33,932 bases of DNA from positions 1 through 33,932 of the forward strand of contig JAFXBK010000060.1 of assembly GCA_017521825.1 (NCBI GenBank). The letters are read 5' to 3'. The notes under the pieces were generated by a model that was given only the letters and a program-made list of their open reading frames with translations, did not search any database and had not been told where the DNA came from. Positions 19,932 to 28,374 of the stretch are shown here, in pieces. Each line of letters begins with the position of its first letter. Within the stretch, counting starts at the first letter, position 1. The stretch comes from Oscillospiraceae bacterium (GTDB lineage: Bacteria; Bacillota; Clostridia; Oscillospirales; Ruminococcaceae). The translations under genes and the position numbers were made by a program.

Positions 19932-20496
19932 ATTTATAAAAACCGGCTGAAATAAGGCAAATAACCGCCGAAATAAGTGTAAAAGTAACAAACTTTACAG
20001 TTATGTTTTTGGCATTATAATGCGGTTTTTCCGTTGTTTTATCCGAAATGCATTTTAAAAGATTCAGCGATGAAAAAACCGAATTTTCCGACATAATCAA
20101 AATTATAAAATTAAGAAAAACCGAAGATGTAAAGAAAATTACAAGCGCCGTAACAATATAATCCATTCCCAAAAACTTAAAATTAAGCGCATTTTCAAAA
20201 CCGAAGAAAAAACCGCTTATAAAAATCATCGCCGGCGCGGTAAAACTTCCGAAAATTCCGGTCCCTGAAAAATATATTCCGGTGAGAATTATAAACGGAA
20301 ACGAAAACCTGTTTATAAAAATATTTATAAAATCCGAAGAGGATTTTGAAACAAAACCGAACAGATTTCCGCTTAATTCCTCCGGAATAATTTTGAGCAT
20401 GCTCGTCCCAAAAATTGTTCCGAAAAAGAGCATCAGACAATTTAAAATCAAAAATCTGTTTTTGTAAACCGTTTCAAAAATAATTTTTCTTTCCAT
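19912..20496 (-). CDS. spoIIM: SpoIIM-like (stage II sporulation protein M family) membrane protein
   Basis: A 194-aa protein with about five hydrophobic segments and the pattern FISGFFFGFENALNF near the middle, which fits the SpoIIM/DUF95 family. SpoIIM works with SpoIID and SpoIIP in engulfment of the forespore by remodelling peptidoglycan. Neighbourhood supports the call: in Bacillus subtilis spoIIM is also close to xerD. The ATG at 20496 follows GAGGT. It is tail-to-tail with xer, overlapping by 20 bp. Sequence similarity judged by eye is weak, so the symbol is tentative. Confidence 0.6.
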   Translation of the reverse strand: MERKIIFETVYKNRFLILNCLMLFFGTIFGTSMLKIIPEELSGNLFGFVSKSSSDFINIFINRFSFPFIILTGIYFSGTGIFGSFTAPAMIFISGFFFGFENALNFKFLGMDYIVTALVIFFTSSVFLNFIILIMSENSVFSSLNLLKCISDKTTEKPHYNAKNITVKFVTFTLISAVICLISAGFYKFIQSVL

Positions 20497-20545
20497 TTTT
20501 TAAAACCTCTCTCCCCTTTTACCTTCCCCTATCCATTTATATAAC

Positions 20546-20577
20546 AAAAAAGCTCCGGATATTCCGGAGCTTTTTAT
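20546..20577. terminator. Terminator of the SCIFF transcript
   Basis: AAAAAGCTCCGGA / TCCGGAGCTTTTT with a three-base loop, T- and A-tracts on both sides. It lies ten bases beyond the SCIFF maturase stop codon and insulates it from spoIIM. Confidence 0.9.
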
Positions 20578-20586
20578 TTTTATATT

Positions 20587-21960
20587 TTATTTATCCGCCA
20601 TTGCAACTTTAATCATAATCGCACATTCAACACGTTTTCTTTCCATTTCGCAGGAAAGTTTTACCGGTTTGTTGATGTCCTTATTAAAGCTGTAGTTGTT
20701 TGCATTGCATCCGCCGGAACAATAGAATTTGCACCAGCAATCTTTGCATCCTTCTTTGGTATAAATATTTGAGCACGCAAACTTATCTTTCATTTCGATA
20801 TCAAGGGTTTCGTCATCAAGATTGCCCATTTTCCATTCGTCGTTTCCGACAAACTGGTGGCAGGGATAAATATCGCCGTCGGGCGTTACGGAAACATATT
20901 CGTTTCCGCATCCGCATCCGCGAAGGCGTTTGATCGCGCAGGGGCCCTGGTCAAGATTGATCATAAAATGGAAGAAGTTGAAGCATCTTCCCTCTTTTTT
21001 TCTGCGGATCATTTCAACCGCAAGTTTTTCATATTCCGCAAAAATAGTCGGAAGGTCTTCTTCGGTAATTGCATAGGGTTCGCTCGGATCCGCAATTACC
21101 GGTTCAACGCTGAGCTGGTCAAAACCAAGGTCATCGGCAATATGATAAACGTCCTTTGCAAAATCAAGGTTGTTTTTGGTAAAAGTTCCGCGGGCGTAAT
21201 ATTCCTTGTTTTCGCCTTCAAGACGTTTTTCAACAAGTTTTTGGAACTTTGGAACAATTACGTCATAACTTCCTTTTCCGTTGATTGCAAGGCGCATATT
21301 ATCATTTACGCATTTTCTTCCGTCCAGAGAAAGAACAACGTTTTTCATTTCCTTATTGATGTAATCAATGTTTTCATCGTCAAGAAGAACGCCGTTTGTT
21401 GTAACGGTGAAGCGGAATTTTTTGTTATATTCCTCTTCCTTGCTTCTTGCGTAATCAACAATCTCCTTAACAGCGTCCCAGTTCATAAGCGGTTCGCCTC
21501 CGAAAAAATCCAGTTCAAGGTTGTGGCGGTTTCCGGAATGGGTAAGAAGGAAATCTATTGCTTTTTTACCGGTTTCAACGGGCATAAGTTTTCTGCCTTT
21601 TCCAAAATCTCCGGTGGATGCAAAGCAATATTTGCAGCGAAGGTTGCAGTCGTGGGAAATATGAAGGCACATGGATTTGATCGGAGCGCCTTTCATCATA
21701 TCGGTAAAGCGTTCATAATCATCTTCGCTGAAAAGCTGTCCCGCCGCCTGGAGTTCAAGAAGTTCCGCATAAACTTCAAGAAGTTCTTCCTTAGAATAAT
21801 CTTTGGAAAGTTCCTCAAGAATTTCGGAAGGAAAATCTTTGGGAAGTTTGTCCTCGAATTTATTAAGAAGATCAAAACAAAGTTTATCCAGAACATGAAC
21901 AGCTCCGGAGTTTACATCAAGAGCTATATAATAACCATTAAGATAAAAAGTATGTACCAT
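20587..21960 (-). CDS. SCIFF peptide maturase (radical SAM/SPASM)
   Basis: A 457-aa radical SAM enzyme that installs thioether crosslinks in the SCIFF ranthipeptide. N-terminal residues 1-90 form the peptide-recognition region. The SAM-cluster motif is CNLRCKYCFAS (CxxxCxxC), followed by DFFGGEPLMNWD. The C-terminal SPASM-type region is rich in cysteines: LRGCGCGNEYVSVTPDGDIY, PCHQFVGND, then CSNIYTKEGCKDCWCKFYCS with GGCNANNY. The precursor gene is 70 bp upstream on the same strand. The pair is a hallmark of Clostridia. Confidence 0.94.
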   Translation of the reverse strand: MVHTFYLNGYYIALDVNSGAVHVLDKLCFDLLNKFEDKLPKDFPSEILEELSKDYSKEELLEVYAELLELQAAGQLFSEDDYERFTDMMKGAPIKSMCLHISHDCNLRCKYCFASTGDFGKGRKLMPVETGKKAIDFLLTHSGNRHNLELDFFGGEPLMNWDAVKEIVDYARSKEEEYNKKFRFTVTTNGVLLDDENIDYINKEMKNVVLSLDGRKCVNDNMRLAINGKGSYDVIVPKFQKLVEKRLEGENKEYYARGTFTKNNLDFAKDVYHIADDLGFDQLSVEPVIADPSEPYAITEEDLPTIFAEYEKLAVEMIRRKKEGRCFNFFHFMINLDQGPCAIKRLRGCGCGNEYVSVTPDGDIYPCHQFVGNDEWKMGNLDDETLDIEMKDKFACSNIYTKEGCKDCWCKFYCSGGCNANNYSFNKDINKPVKLSCEMERKRVECAIMIKVAMADK

Positions 21961-22030
21961 TTAAAAATCTCCAAAAAAACGGCAGGCGCACCGGGTTATT
22001 GGCACGCCTGCAATTTTAAAAAATCTGAAT

Positions 22031-22189
22031 TTATTTATTATTTTTGCGGGATTCGTTTTCGCATTCCTGGTTTGCAACGGTGCAGGAAGTTTTGCATGCA
22101 GACTGGCAGGAAGCCTGGCATTCGCCGCAGCCACCTTTTGCACAGGATTCTTTAAGATTTGCGTTATTAACGGTTTTAATGTGTTCCAT
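22031..22189 (-). CDS. SCIFF ranthipeptide precursor (six cysteines in forty-five residues)
   Basis: A 52-aa peptide: MEHIKTVNNANLKES, then CAKGGCGECQASCQSACKTS and CTVANQECENESRKNNK. Cysteines at 16, 21, 24, 28, 32, 36 and 43 and the ECQ.SCQSACKTSCTVAN core are those of the SCIFF family (TIGR03973). The maturase links Cys thiols to nearby residues. The product is thought to act in signalling; its role is not settled. The start at 22189 has AGGAGGATA upstream, and a good promoter (22229-22257) drives it. Confidence 0.95.
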   Translation of the reverse strand: MEHIKTVNNANLKESCAKGGCGECQASCQSACKTSCTVANQECENESRKNNK

Positions 22190-22228
22190 TATACTATCCT
22201 CCTGAAAATTGATATATCAACAATAGGT

Positions 22229-22257
22229 AGTATAGCACAATATTTTCTCAGTTGCAA
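22229..22257 (-). promoter_or_regulatory. Promoter of the SCIFF operon
   Basis: Minus strand TTGCAA (22252-22257), 17-bp spacer, TATACT (22229-22234) with an extended TGC. A perfect 12-bp palindrome TTGATATATCAA (22209-22220) in the leader could be an operator. The -35 touches the TIGR04086 stop region. Confidence 0.75.
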
Positions 22258-22644
22258 CTATTTTTTACCAATATAATTTACTCCGATTATACCTCCGAGA
22301 GAACCCGCCGTTGCTATCATAACCAGTTTTATAACGGCCGCCGTTCCGAATCCGGAATTTTCAAAAAACGCGCCAAAAACCCAGGCAATAACAAAAAACA
22401 AAATTCCGGAAGCAGCTCCGCAAAAAAATCCTTTTTCTCCGCAGAGTTTTGCCGAAGCAAAACCGCCGCAAAATCCTCCCAGCGCAAGAAAAACCACCGT
22501 TACCGGAGAAATCAGCATTGCCGGAATATTTCCAACCGTAAGCGCCGCCGCCATTAAAAAAATCAAAACCGAGGCGGAAATAATTCCGATTCCTGTTCCT
22601 ATGGCTGTTCCAACAACAAATTTTTTCAAAAAGTTTTGCGGCAT
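22258..22644 (-). CDS. TIGR04086 family membrane protein
   Basis: A 128-aa protein with four membrane helices rich in Gly and Ala (FVVGTAIGTGIGIISASVLI, MLISPVTVVFLALGGFCGGF, GFFCGAASGILFFVIAWVFG and a last one near GGIIGVNYIG). Such proteins occur next to yajC and SCIFF genes in Clostridia; the function is unknown. Its Shine-Dalgarno AAAGGAG is part of the 3' arm of the terminator after yajC, nine bases before the ATG at 22644. Confidence 0.82.
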   Translation of the reverse strand: MPQNFLKKFVVGTAIGTGIGIISASVLIFLMAAALTVGNIPAMLISPVTVVFLALGGFCGGFASAKLCGEKGFFCGAASGILFFVIAWVFGAFFENSGFGTAAVIKLVMIATAGSLGGIIGVNYIGKK

Positions 22645-22703
22645 AAAAAAACGCTCCTTTCGGAATATCCATTAAAAAGATATTCAAAAAGAAGCGTTTT
22701 TAT
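22645..22703 (-). terminator. yajC terminator that contains the next gene's ribosome site
   Basis: On the minus strand, AAAAACGCTTCTTTTT...GAATATC pairs with GATATTC...AAAGGAGCGTTTTTT, with a few mismatches. The 3' arm carries AAAGGAG (22654-22660), and the T-tract is the spacer to the ATG of the TIGR04086 gene. Confidence 0.75.
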
Positions 22704-22714
22704 TCTTTTAAAAA

Positions 22715-23056
22715 TTATTTTCCTGCTTTTTCTTTAGCGGTAATGTTCTGGGAAACGGCGCTTTTAACAATTCTGATTTTGCTTCTGTCGCTTCCGGTTT
22801 CAATAACAACTGTATCCTCTTTAATGGAAACAACAAGACCAACGATTCCGCCGATGGTTACGATTTCATCGCCGATTTCAAGATTTTCTCTCATTGCTCT
22901 GTCTTCTTTATCCTTTTTCTGCTGGGGACGGATAAGCATGAAATAGAAAACAACGATAACAACAAGAATGGGTGCAAAGCTCAATACAGATTCCATGATG
23001 GAACCTTCGCCTGTTGCTGCGCCGGCTGCGGTAAGAAGATAATGCATATTGTTCAT
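22715..23056 (-). CDS. yajC: YajC, preprotein translocase accessory subunit
   Basis: A 113-aa single-pass membrane protein: the helix SFAPILVVIVVFYFMLIRPQ, then the family signature QQKKDKEDRAMRENLEIGDE and VTIGGIVGLVVSIKEDTVVI. YajC joins SecDF in helping SecYEG-driven export. The ATG at 23056 follows GGAGGT. It lies between tgt upstream and the TIGR04086 gene; the tgt-yajC order is common in bacteria. Confidence 0.95.
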   Translation of the reverse strand: MNNMHYLLTAAGAATGEGSIMESVLSFAPILVVIVVFYFMLIRPQQKKDKEDRAMRENLEIGDEIVTIGGIVGLVVSIKEDTVVIETGSDRSKIRIVKSAVSQNITAKEKAGK

Positions 23057-23107
23057 TTTTATACCTCCGAAAATGATTATAAAATAATTATAAACTTATA
23101 AATTTGT

Positions 23108-24238
23108 TTATATTCTCTTTCCGAGAATATCGCGGTATTTCTGATAGAATTCCTCAAAAGTTCCGTTATCGAGCGCTTCGCGGATTCTTTCCATAAGGGT
23201 GTTATAGAAATAAAGGTTGTGCTGAACCGTAAGTCTGTGAGCCAGAAGTTCGTTTGCGCGAAGAAGATGTCTTACATAAGCTCTGCTGTGAAGGCGGCAG
23301 GTGGGACAGTTACATTCCGGATCAACCGGTCCCTGGTCATAGATATATTTTTCGTTGTTAAGGTTACGGATACCCTGCCAGGTAAAAAGCGTTCCGTGGC
23401 GAGCGTTGCGGCTTGGCATAACGCAGTCGAAAAGGTCAACACCGCGATGAACCGCTTCGATAATATTTACCGGGGTTCCGACGCCCATAAGATAACGGGG
23501 TTTTTCCTTTGGCATATAGGGTTCTACCGCTTCGATAATCCGGTACATTTCGTTGGTGGGTTCACCAACCGCAAGACCGCCGATTGCGTAACCGTCAAGA
23601 TCAAGTTTTGCAATTTCTTTCATGTGTTCAACACGAAGATCTTCAAAAGTGCATCCCTGGTTGATTCCGAAAAGCATCTGGTGGGGGTTGATTGTATCCG
23701 GAAGAGAATTAAGTCTTTCCATTTCCGCCTTGCAGCGGTGAAGCCATCTTACGGTTCTTGCACAGGACTGTGCCGCGTAGGATTTTGGCGCAGGGTTTTC
23801 AACGCATTCGTCAAAAGCCATAGCAATGGTGCTTCCGAGATGGGACTGAATCTGCATGGATTCTTCCGGACCCATAAAAATTCTGTGTCCGTCGAGGTGG
23901 CTTCTGAAATAAACGCCTTCCTCCTTAATTTTGCGGAGCTTTGAAAGGCTGAAAACCTGGAAGCCGCCGCTGTCGGTAAGAATCGGTCTGTCCCAGTTCA
24001 TAAATTTATGAAGACCGCCAAGTTCTTTTACCACAAGATCTCCGGGACGGAGAGAAAGATGGTAGGTGTTGCAAAGGGCAACCTGACAATGAAGTTCTTT
24101 AAGGTCTTCTGCGGCAACGCCGCCTTTAATTGCGCCGCAGGTTGCAACATTCATAAACGCCGGAGTCTGAACAGTTCCGTGAACGGTTTCAAATTCGGCC
24201 CTGCGGGCTTTTCCTTCGGTTTTTAAAACAGTAAACAT
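23108..24238 (-). CDS. tgt: Queuine tRNA-ribosyltransferase
   Basis: Tgt exchanges guanine-34 of tRNAs with GUN anticodons for preQ1 (in bacteria). The 376-aa protein has TDSGGFQVFSLSKLRKIKEE with the catalytic Asp region, AFDECVENP, GVGTPVNIIEAVHRGVDLFD with the nucleophile Asp region, and the zinc-binding set CNCPTCRLHSRAYVRHLL with a later His. Length is normal. It is read from a consensus-like promoter (24278-24306) and is the first gene of the tgt-yajC unit. queA, the next enzyme of the pathway, lies 0.9 kb away. Confidence 0.97.
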   Translation of the reverse strand: MFTVLKTEGKARRAEFETVHGTVQTPAFMNVATCGAIKGGVAAEDLKELHCQVALCNTYHLSLRPGDLVVKELGGLHKFMNWDRPILTDSGGFQVFSLSKLRKIKEEGVYFRSHLDGHRIFMGPEESMQIQSHLGSTIAMAFDECVENPAPKSYAAQSCARTVRWLHRCKAEMERLNSLPDTINPHQMLFGINQGCTFEDLRVEHMKEIAKLDLDGYAIGGLAVGEPTNEMYRIIEAVEPYMPKEKPRYLMGVGTPVNIIEAVHRGVDLFDCVMPSRNARHGTLFTWQGIRNLNNEKYIYDQGPVDPECNCPTCRLHSRAYVRHLLRANELLAHRLTVQHNLYFYNTLMERIREALDNGTFEEFYQKYRDILGKRI

Positions 24239-24277
24239 TAAATCTCCTCTTTTTATAGGGCATAATATAACTAATAT

Positions 24278-24306
24278 AGTATAACTTAATAAAGAAATCT
24301 TTTCAA
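24278..24306 (-). promoter_or_regulatory. Promoter of tgt-yajC
   Basis: Minus strand TTGAAA (24301-24306), 17-bp spacer, TATACT (24278-24283), 40 bp upstream of the tgt start. Confidence 0.75.
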
Positions 24307-24430
24307 GTGGATTTTAAAAATATTACTTTTCAACATGCTTTCCAATTGTATAACAAATCTTGACAAACGTATAATTTTTATGCTAAACTGATAATACTTT
24401 TTGTATAATCAATATTATGAGGAATAAAAA

Positions 24431-24799
24431 ATGGCGGAAATTAAAGATTTTGGAAGAAAAGTTAAAAAAATTATGAAGCAGCGCGGAATAACCCAAAGCT
24501 GGCTTGCCCAAAAAACAGGAGCAACCGAAGCCACTCTTTCGCGCTACGTTAACAACAGCAGAAAACCCCAGGCGGATATCGCCGCGGAAATAGCGGAAGC
24601 GCTTGATGTTTCGCTCGATTATTTATTAGGAATAAGCGGCTTCCCTGCCCCGATAAAAACTTTGAGCACCGAAGAATCGCTGATGCTCAGCGCTTTCGGA
24701 AGAGCAAGCGCAAGGGACCGCAAAATTATTTTCGGCGTGCTCGAGGACCACATGACCGCTGAAGAACTTGAAAACTATAAAAATTTGAAAAAAGATTAA
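24431..24799 (+). CDS. XRE-family transcriptional regulator
   Basis: A 122-aa protein with an N-terminal Cro/C1-type helix-turn-helix (KKIMKQRGITQSWLAQKTGA, then TLSRYVNNSRKPQADIAAEI and ALDVSLDYLLGIS). The C-terminal part is short and helical without a known ligand domain. It is transcribed divergently from tgt, with several possible promoter elements in the 192-bp gap (TTGACA at 24360, TATAAT at 24404). Its targets are not evident. Confidence 0.85.
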   Translation: MAEIKDFGRKVKKIMKQRGITQSWLAQKTGATEATLSRYVNNSRKPQADIAAEIAEALDVSLDYLLGISGFPAPIKTLSTEESLMLSAFGRASARDRKIIFGVLEDHMTAEELENYKNLKKD

Positions 24800-24910
24800 A
24801 AAATATTTTTATAATGTGATTAAGTTACAGAAAACAGGAAAAAATTAGTGTATAATACAGACAAATCAAAGAAATGATTTAAAAAAATAAATTACTAAGG
24901 AGATAATCTT

Positions 24911-25084
24911 ATGAAATATACTTGCATGATTTGTGGATACACCTATGATGAAGAAAAAGGAATTCCCGAAAGAGGAATTGCACCCGGCACCAAATTTGAA
25001 GACCTTCCGGCAGATTTCCATTGCCCTCTTTGCAAAATGCCGAAAGATAAATTCAGAAACGTAGCAAAAGACGTTCAGGGATAA
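24911..25084 (+). CDS. Rubredoxin
   Basis: A 57-aa iron protein with both Cys knuckles: [15 protein letters not shown] (CxxCG) and [14 protein letters not shown] (CPLC). It carries electrons in oxygen-defence or redox reactions of anaerobes. The ATG follows AAGGAG. It has its own promoter-like TATAAT at about 24852 and shares a terminator with the convergent queA. Confidence 0.96.
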   Translation: MKYTCMICGYTYDEEKGIPERGIAPGTKFEDLPADFHCPLCKMPKDKFRNVAKDVQG

Positions 25085-25134
25085 AATCTAAAATCAAGCT
25101 GTTAGAAAATGCCCGTAAACCAATAATCAATGCT

Positions 25135-25166
25135 AAAAAAAGCGGCCGCGTTGCGGTCGCTTTTTT
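25135..25166. terminator. Bidirectional terminator between rubredoxin and queA
   Basis: AAAAAAGCGGCCGC / GCGGTCGCTTTTTT with a three-base loop and one wobble pair. Confidence 0.88.
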
Positions 25167-25168
25167 AA

Positions 25169-26194
25169 TTAAATAATAGCCATTGAATCGCCGAAGCTGA
25201 AGAAGCGGTAACGCTCGTTAATTGCTTCCTGATATGCATTCATAACGTTTTCATAACCCGCAAAAGCCGAAACAAGCATTATAAGGGTACTTTCCGGAAG
25301 GTGGAAGTTGGTAATAAGGCCATCAAGAACCTTGAACTTGAATCCGGGATAGATAAAAATGCTGGTATCATCGTCATCGGCTTTGATTTCGCCGTATTTC
25401 GCCGCAACAGATTCAAGAGTCCTGCAGGAAGTTGTTCCAACGGCAATAACTCTATGGCCCGCGGCTTTTGTTTCGTTAATAAGTTTTGCGGTTTCTTCCG
25501 GAAGCATATAATGTTCGGTATGCATTATATGGTGTTCAAAATCTTCAACCTTAACGGGGCGGAAGGTTCCGAGACCCACATGAAGGGTTACAAAAGCGGT
25601 GTTTACGCCTTTTGCTCTTATTTTTTCAAGAAGTTCCTCGGTAAAATGAAGTCCGGCAGTCGGTGCCGCGGCGGAACCTATTGGATCGGAATAAACAGTC
25701 TGGTAACGTTCCTTATCCGCAAGCTTTTCTGTAATATAAGGCGGAAGCGGCATCTGGCCGATTTCGTCCAGAACGTTATAGATGTTTCCTTCGTGCTCAA
25801 ATTTTACTATACGGTTGCCTTCTTCAACAATATCGATAACTTCCGCTTTAAGAATTCCGCCGCCGAAAACAAATCTTTTTCCGATTTTTGCATGTTTTCC
25901 GGGACGAACAAGAATTTCCCAAACGTCAAGGTCCTTTTGTTTAAGAAGAAGAAACTCGATTGGAGAATGGGTGTCTTCCCTTTCGCCGATAAGTCTTGCC
26001 GGAATAACTCTGGAATTATTAAGAACAAGAAGATCACCGGGTTCAAGAAGATCGATTATATCGTAAAAATGTTTGTGTTCAACCTCGCCGGTTTCTCTGT
26101 TAAGATGCATAAGGCGGGAATGGTCACGCTGGTCCGCAGGATGCTGTGCAATAAGTTCCTCCGGAAGGTCAAAATAAAAATCGCTTGTTTTCAT
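25169..26194 (-). CDS. queA: S-adenosylmethionine:tRNA ribosyltransferase-isomerase
   Basis: QueA transfers ribose from SAM to preQ1 in tRNA to make epoxyqueuosine, the step after Tgt. The 341-aa protein has conserved segments [66 protein letters not shown] and TTSCRTLES, all normal. I chose the ATG at 26194 over the TTG one codon upstream. Separated from tgt by XRE and rubredoxin genes, but on the same strand. Confidence 0.97.
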   Translation of the reverse strand: MKTSDFYFDLPEELIAQHPADQRDHSRLMHLNRETGEVEHKHFYDIIDLLEPGDLLVLNNSRVIPARLIGEREDTHSPIEFLLLKQKDLDVWEILVRPGKHAKIGKRFVFGGGILKAEVIDIVEEGNRIVKFEHEGNIYNVLDEIGQMPLPPYITEKLADKERYQTVYSDPIGSAAAPTAGLHFTEELLEKIRAKGVNTAFVTLHVGLGTFRPVKVEDFEHHIMHTEHYMLPEETAKLINETKAAGHRVIAVGTTSCRTLESVAAKYGEIKADDDDTSIFIYPGFKFKVLDGLITNFHLPESTLIMLVSAFAGYENVMNAYQEAINERYRFFSFGDSMAII

Positions 26195-26229
26195 CAAATC
26201 ACCGTTTTACTTTAAATTTCGTAAAAATA

Positions 26230-26258
26230 TTGACAGAAAAAATATGTAATGATAAAAT
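26230..26258 (+). promoter_or_regulatory. Promoter of asd
   Basis: TTGACA (26230-26235), 17-bp spacer, TAAAAT (26253-26258). The leader of about 80 nt holds two TTGCAAG copies (26291 and 26309) but no known riboswitch shape. Confidence 0.85.
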
Positions 26259-26342
26259 CAAAAACATATTAAGTTTAACTTATATATTATATTGCAAGAA
26301 TCCTTTTATTGCAAGTAATTTTATTATAAGGAGGCTTTGTTT

Positions 26343-27422
26343 GTGAAAAATTATAATGTTGGTATAATCGGTGCCACCGGAATGGTCGGGCAACGCCTTA
26401 TTACTCTTCTTGCAAACCATCCCTGGTTCCATATAGAAGTTCTTGCCGCTTCCGGAAGAAGCGCCGGAAAAACTTATGAAGAAGCAGTTTCCGGCCGCTG
26501 GGCTATGGCAACACCCATTCCGGATTCCGTTAAAAACATGACCGTTCTTGATGCCGAAAAGGATGCGGAAGGAATTGCTTCGCTTGTTGATTTTATTTTT
26601 TGCGCGGTTAATATGGAAAAAGCAAAAACCAAGGAACTTGAAGAAAAATACGCAAAACTCGAATGTCCCGTTATGTCCAACAACAGCGCAAACCGCGGAG
26701 TTCCCGACGTTCCGATGATAATTCCGGAAATCAATCCGGAACATATGGAAGTTGTTGCGACTCAAAAACAGCGCCTTGGAACAAAACGCGGTTTTATTTC
26801 CGTAAAATCCAACTGTTCCATCCAAAGCTATGTTCCCGCGCTCCATCCTCTTATGAAATTTGGAATCACAAAGGTTCTTGCCTGCACTTATCAGGCAATT
26901 TCCGGCGCAGGAAAAAACTTTGAACGCTGGCCGGAAATGGTGGATAACCTTATTCCGTATATTGGCGGAGAAGAAGAAAAAAGCGAAAACGAACCGCTTA
27001 AAATCTGGGGAAAAGTTGAAAACGGCGAAATAATCAACGCTGTTTCTCCCGCGATTACCACCCAATGCCTTCGCGTTCCCGTTTCTGACGGTCACACCGC
27101 GGCGGTTTTCGTAAGTTTTGAAAGCAAACCTTCCATCGAGGAAATCAAAAAATGCTGGGCGGAATATTCCGGAGAACCCCAGCTTCTTAATCTCCCTTCC
27201 GCGCCGGAACATTTCCTCACCTATTTTGAGGAACCCGACAGACCCCAGGCAAAACTTGACCGTGACCTTGAAAAAGGCATGGGCGTTTCTATCGGAAGGC
27301 TTCGTCCCGACAGCCAGTATGATTATAAATTCGTAAGCCTTTCTCATAATACCCTTAGGGGCGCTGCAGGCGGAAACGTTCTTATGGCGGAACTTTATGC
27401 CGCAAAAGGTTATTTTGACTGA
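26343..27422 (+). CDS. asd: Aspartate-semialdehyde dehydrogenase
   Basis: Asd reduces aspartyl phosphate to aspartate semialdehyde, the branch point to lysine, diaminopimelate, threonine and methionine. The 359-aa protein belongs to the longer, archaeal/fungal-like group: the NADP motif GATGMVGQRLI, then SNNSANRG, the nucleophile Cys in VKSNCSIQSY, YQAISGAGKN and the His in PVSDGHTAAVFVS. The GTG at 26343 is eight bases after AAGGAGG; the upstream TTG at 26337 is too close to it. Followed 64 bp later by dapA, the next step. Confidence 0.93.
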   Translation: MKNYNVGIIGATGMVGQRLITLLANHPWFHIEVLAASGRSAGKTYEEAVSGRWAMATPIPDSVKNMTVLDAEKDAEGIASLVDFIFCAVNMEKAKTKELEEKYAKLECPVMSNNSANRGVPDVPMIIPEINPEHMEVVATQKQRLGTKRGFISVKSNCSIQSYVPALHPLMKFGITKVLACTYQAISGAGKNFERWPEMVDNLIPYIGGEEEKSENEPLKIWGKVENGEIINAVSPAITTQCLRVPVSDGHTAAVFVSFESKPSIEEIKKCWAEYSGEPQLLNLPSAPEHFLTYFEEPDRPQAKLDRDLEKGMGVSIGRLRPDSQYDYKFVSLSHNTLRGAAGGNVLMAELYAAKGYFD

Positions 27423-27437
27423 TTAACATAATAATAT

Positions 27438-27483
27438 AAACCTCCGCATATTTTATTTTATCCAGAATTGCGGAGGTTTTTTT
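27438..27483 (+). terminator. Terminator/attenuator whose 3' arm is the dapA ribosome site
   Basis: AAACCTCCGCA (27438-27448) pairs with TGCGGAGGTTT (27469-27479), 20-nt loop, followed by T's. GGAGG (27472-27476) in the 3' arm is the only ribosome site for dapA, ten bases before its ATG. Confidence 0.82.
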
Positions 27484-27486
27484 GCT

Positions 27487-28374
27487 ATGAAAAACACAAT
27501 TTTTACCGGATGCGGCGTGGCAACGGTTACACCCATGCGCCGGGACGGAAGCGTTGATTTTAAAAAATATGCCGACCATATCGACGAGCTTATTCAGAAA
27601 GGCGTGGACGCAATTATCGTCAACGGAACAACCGGGGAATCCGCCACACTTTCCGATGAAGAACAGTATAATATAATCTGTTGTGCAAAGGATGTTATAA
27701 ACCGGCGTGTTCCGCTAATTGCCGGCGCCGGAAGCAACAATACTCACCATGCGGCAAAACTTGCCCTGAACGCCAGAAACGCAGGTGCGGATACTGTTCT
27801 TTCCGTAACGCCATATTATAACAAAGCCAACGAAAACGGAATTATTGAACATTATTCATTTATAACAAAATATTGCCAGCTTCCCACAATTGTTTATAAT
27901 GTTCCGTCCAGAACAGGATTAAACATAAAACCGGAAACATATGCAAAACTTGCGGAAAATCCTTTCATCTGCGCTGTGAAGGAAGCTTCCGGAAATCTTG
28001 CCCAGGCAGAAAAAGTTTTTTCTCTTTGCGGCGATAAAATCGACATATATTCCGGAAGCGATGAACTTACTGTTCCGTTTTTGAGCATCGGCGCAAAAGG
28101 CGTTATTTCCGTTGCCGCGAACATTGTTCCAAAGGAAATGCAAAGCCTTTGTTCGCTTTATTTTGAAGGAAAAAATCTTGAAGCGGCAAGGAAACAAATC
28201 GAACTTTTTCCGCTTATTGACGCGCTTTTTTCGGATGTTAACCCAATTCCTGTCAAAGAAGCGCTGAATATGCTCGGAAAGGACTTCGGACCTTGTCGGC
28301 TTCCGCTTTGCGAAATGGAAGAAGCTAAAAAAGAACACCTCCGCTTTGTTCTTGAGCATTATGGGATCCTTTGA
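27487..28374 (+). CDS. dapA: 4-hydroxy-tetrahydrodipicolinate synthase
   Basis: DapA condenses pyruvate with aspartate semialdehyde, the first step to diaminopimelate and lysine, and to dipicolinate in spores. The 295-aa protein has all key parts: GTTGESATLS, the Tyr in VTPYYNKANENG, IVYNVPSRTGLN and the Schiff-base Lys in FICAVKEASGNL. The product supply links it to cell wall and spore core. It is reached only through the hairpin after asd. Confidence 0.96.
   Translation: MKNTIFTGCGVATVTPMRRDGSVDFKKYADHIDELIQKGVDAIIVNGTTGESATLSDEEQYNIICCAKDVINRRVPLIAGAGSNNTHHAAKLALNARNAGADTVLSVTPYYNKANENGIIEHYSFITKYCQLPTIVYNVPSRTGLNIKPETYAKLAENPFICAVKEASGNLAQAEKVFSLCGDKIDIYSGSDELTVPFLSIGAKGVISVAANIVPKEMQSLCSLYFEGKNLEAARKQIELFPLIDALFSDVNPIPVKEALNMLGKDFGPCRLPLCEMEEAKKEHLRFVLEHYGIL

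Noticed and set aside
20857-22155. Long plus-strand open frame of 432 codons
   Set aside because: It is antisense to the SCIFF maturase and precursor, has an unnatural Phe/Lys-rich composition and no ribosome site.
25301-26215. Plus-strand open frame of 304 codons
   Set aside because: Antisense shadow of queA.
26280-27347. Long minus-strand open frame of 355 codons
   Set aside because: It is the mirror of asd, produced by the codon bias of that gene; composition is Phe/Asn/Arg-rich and no family motif is present.
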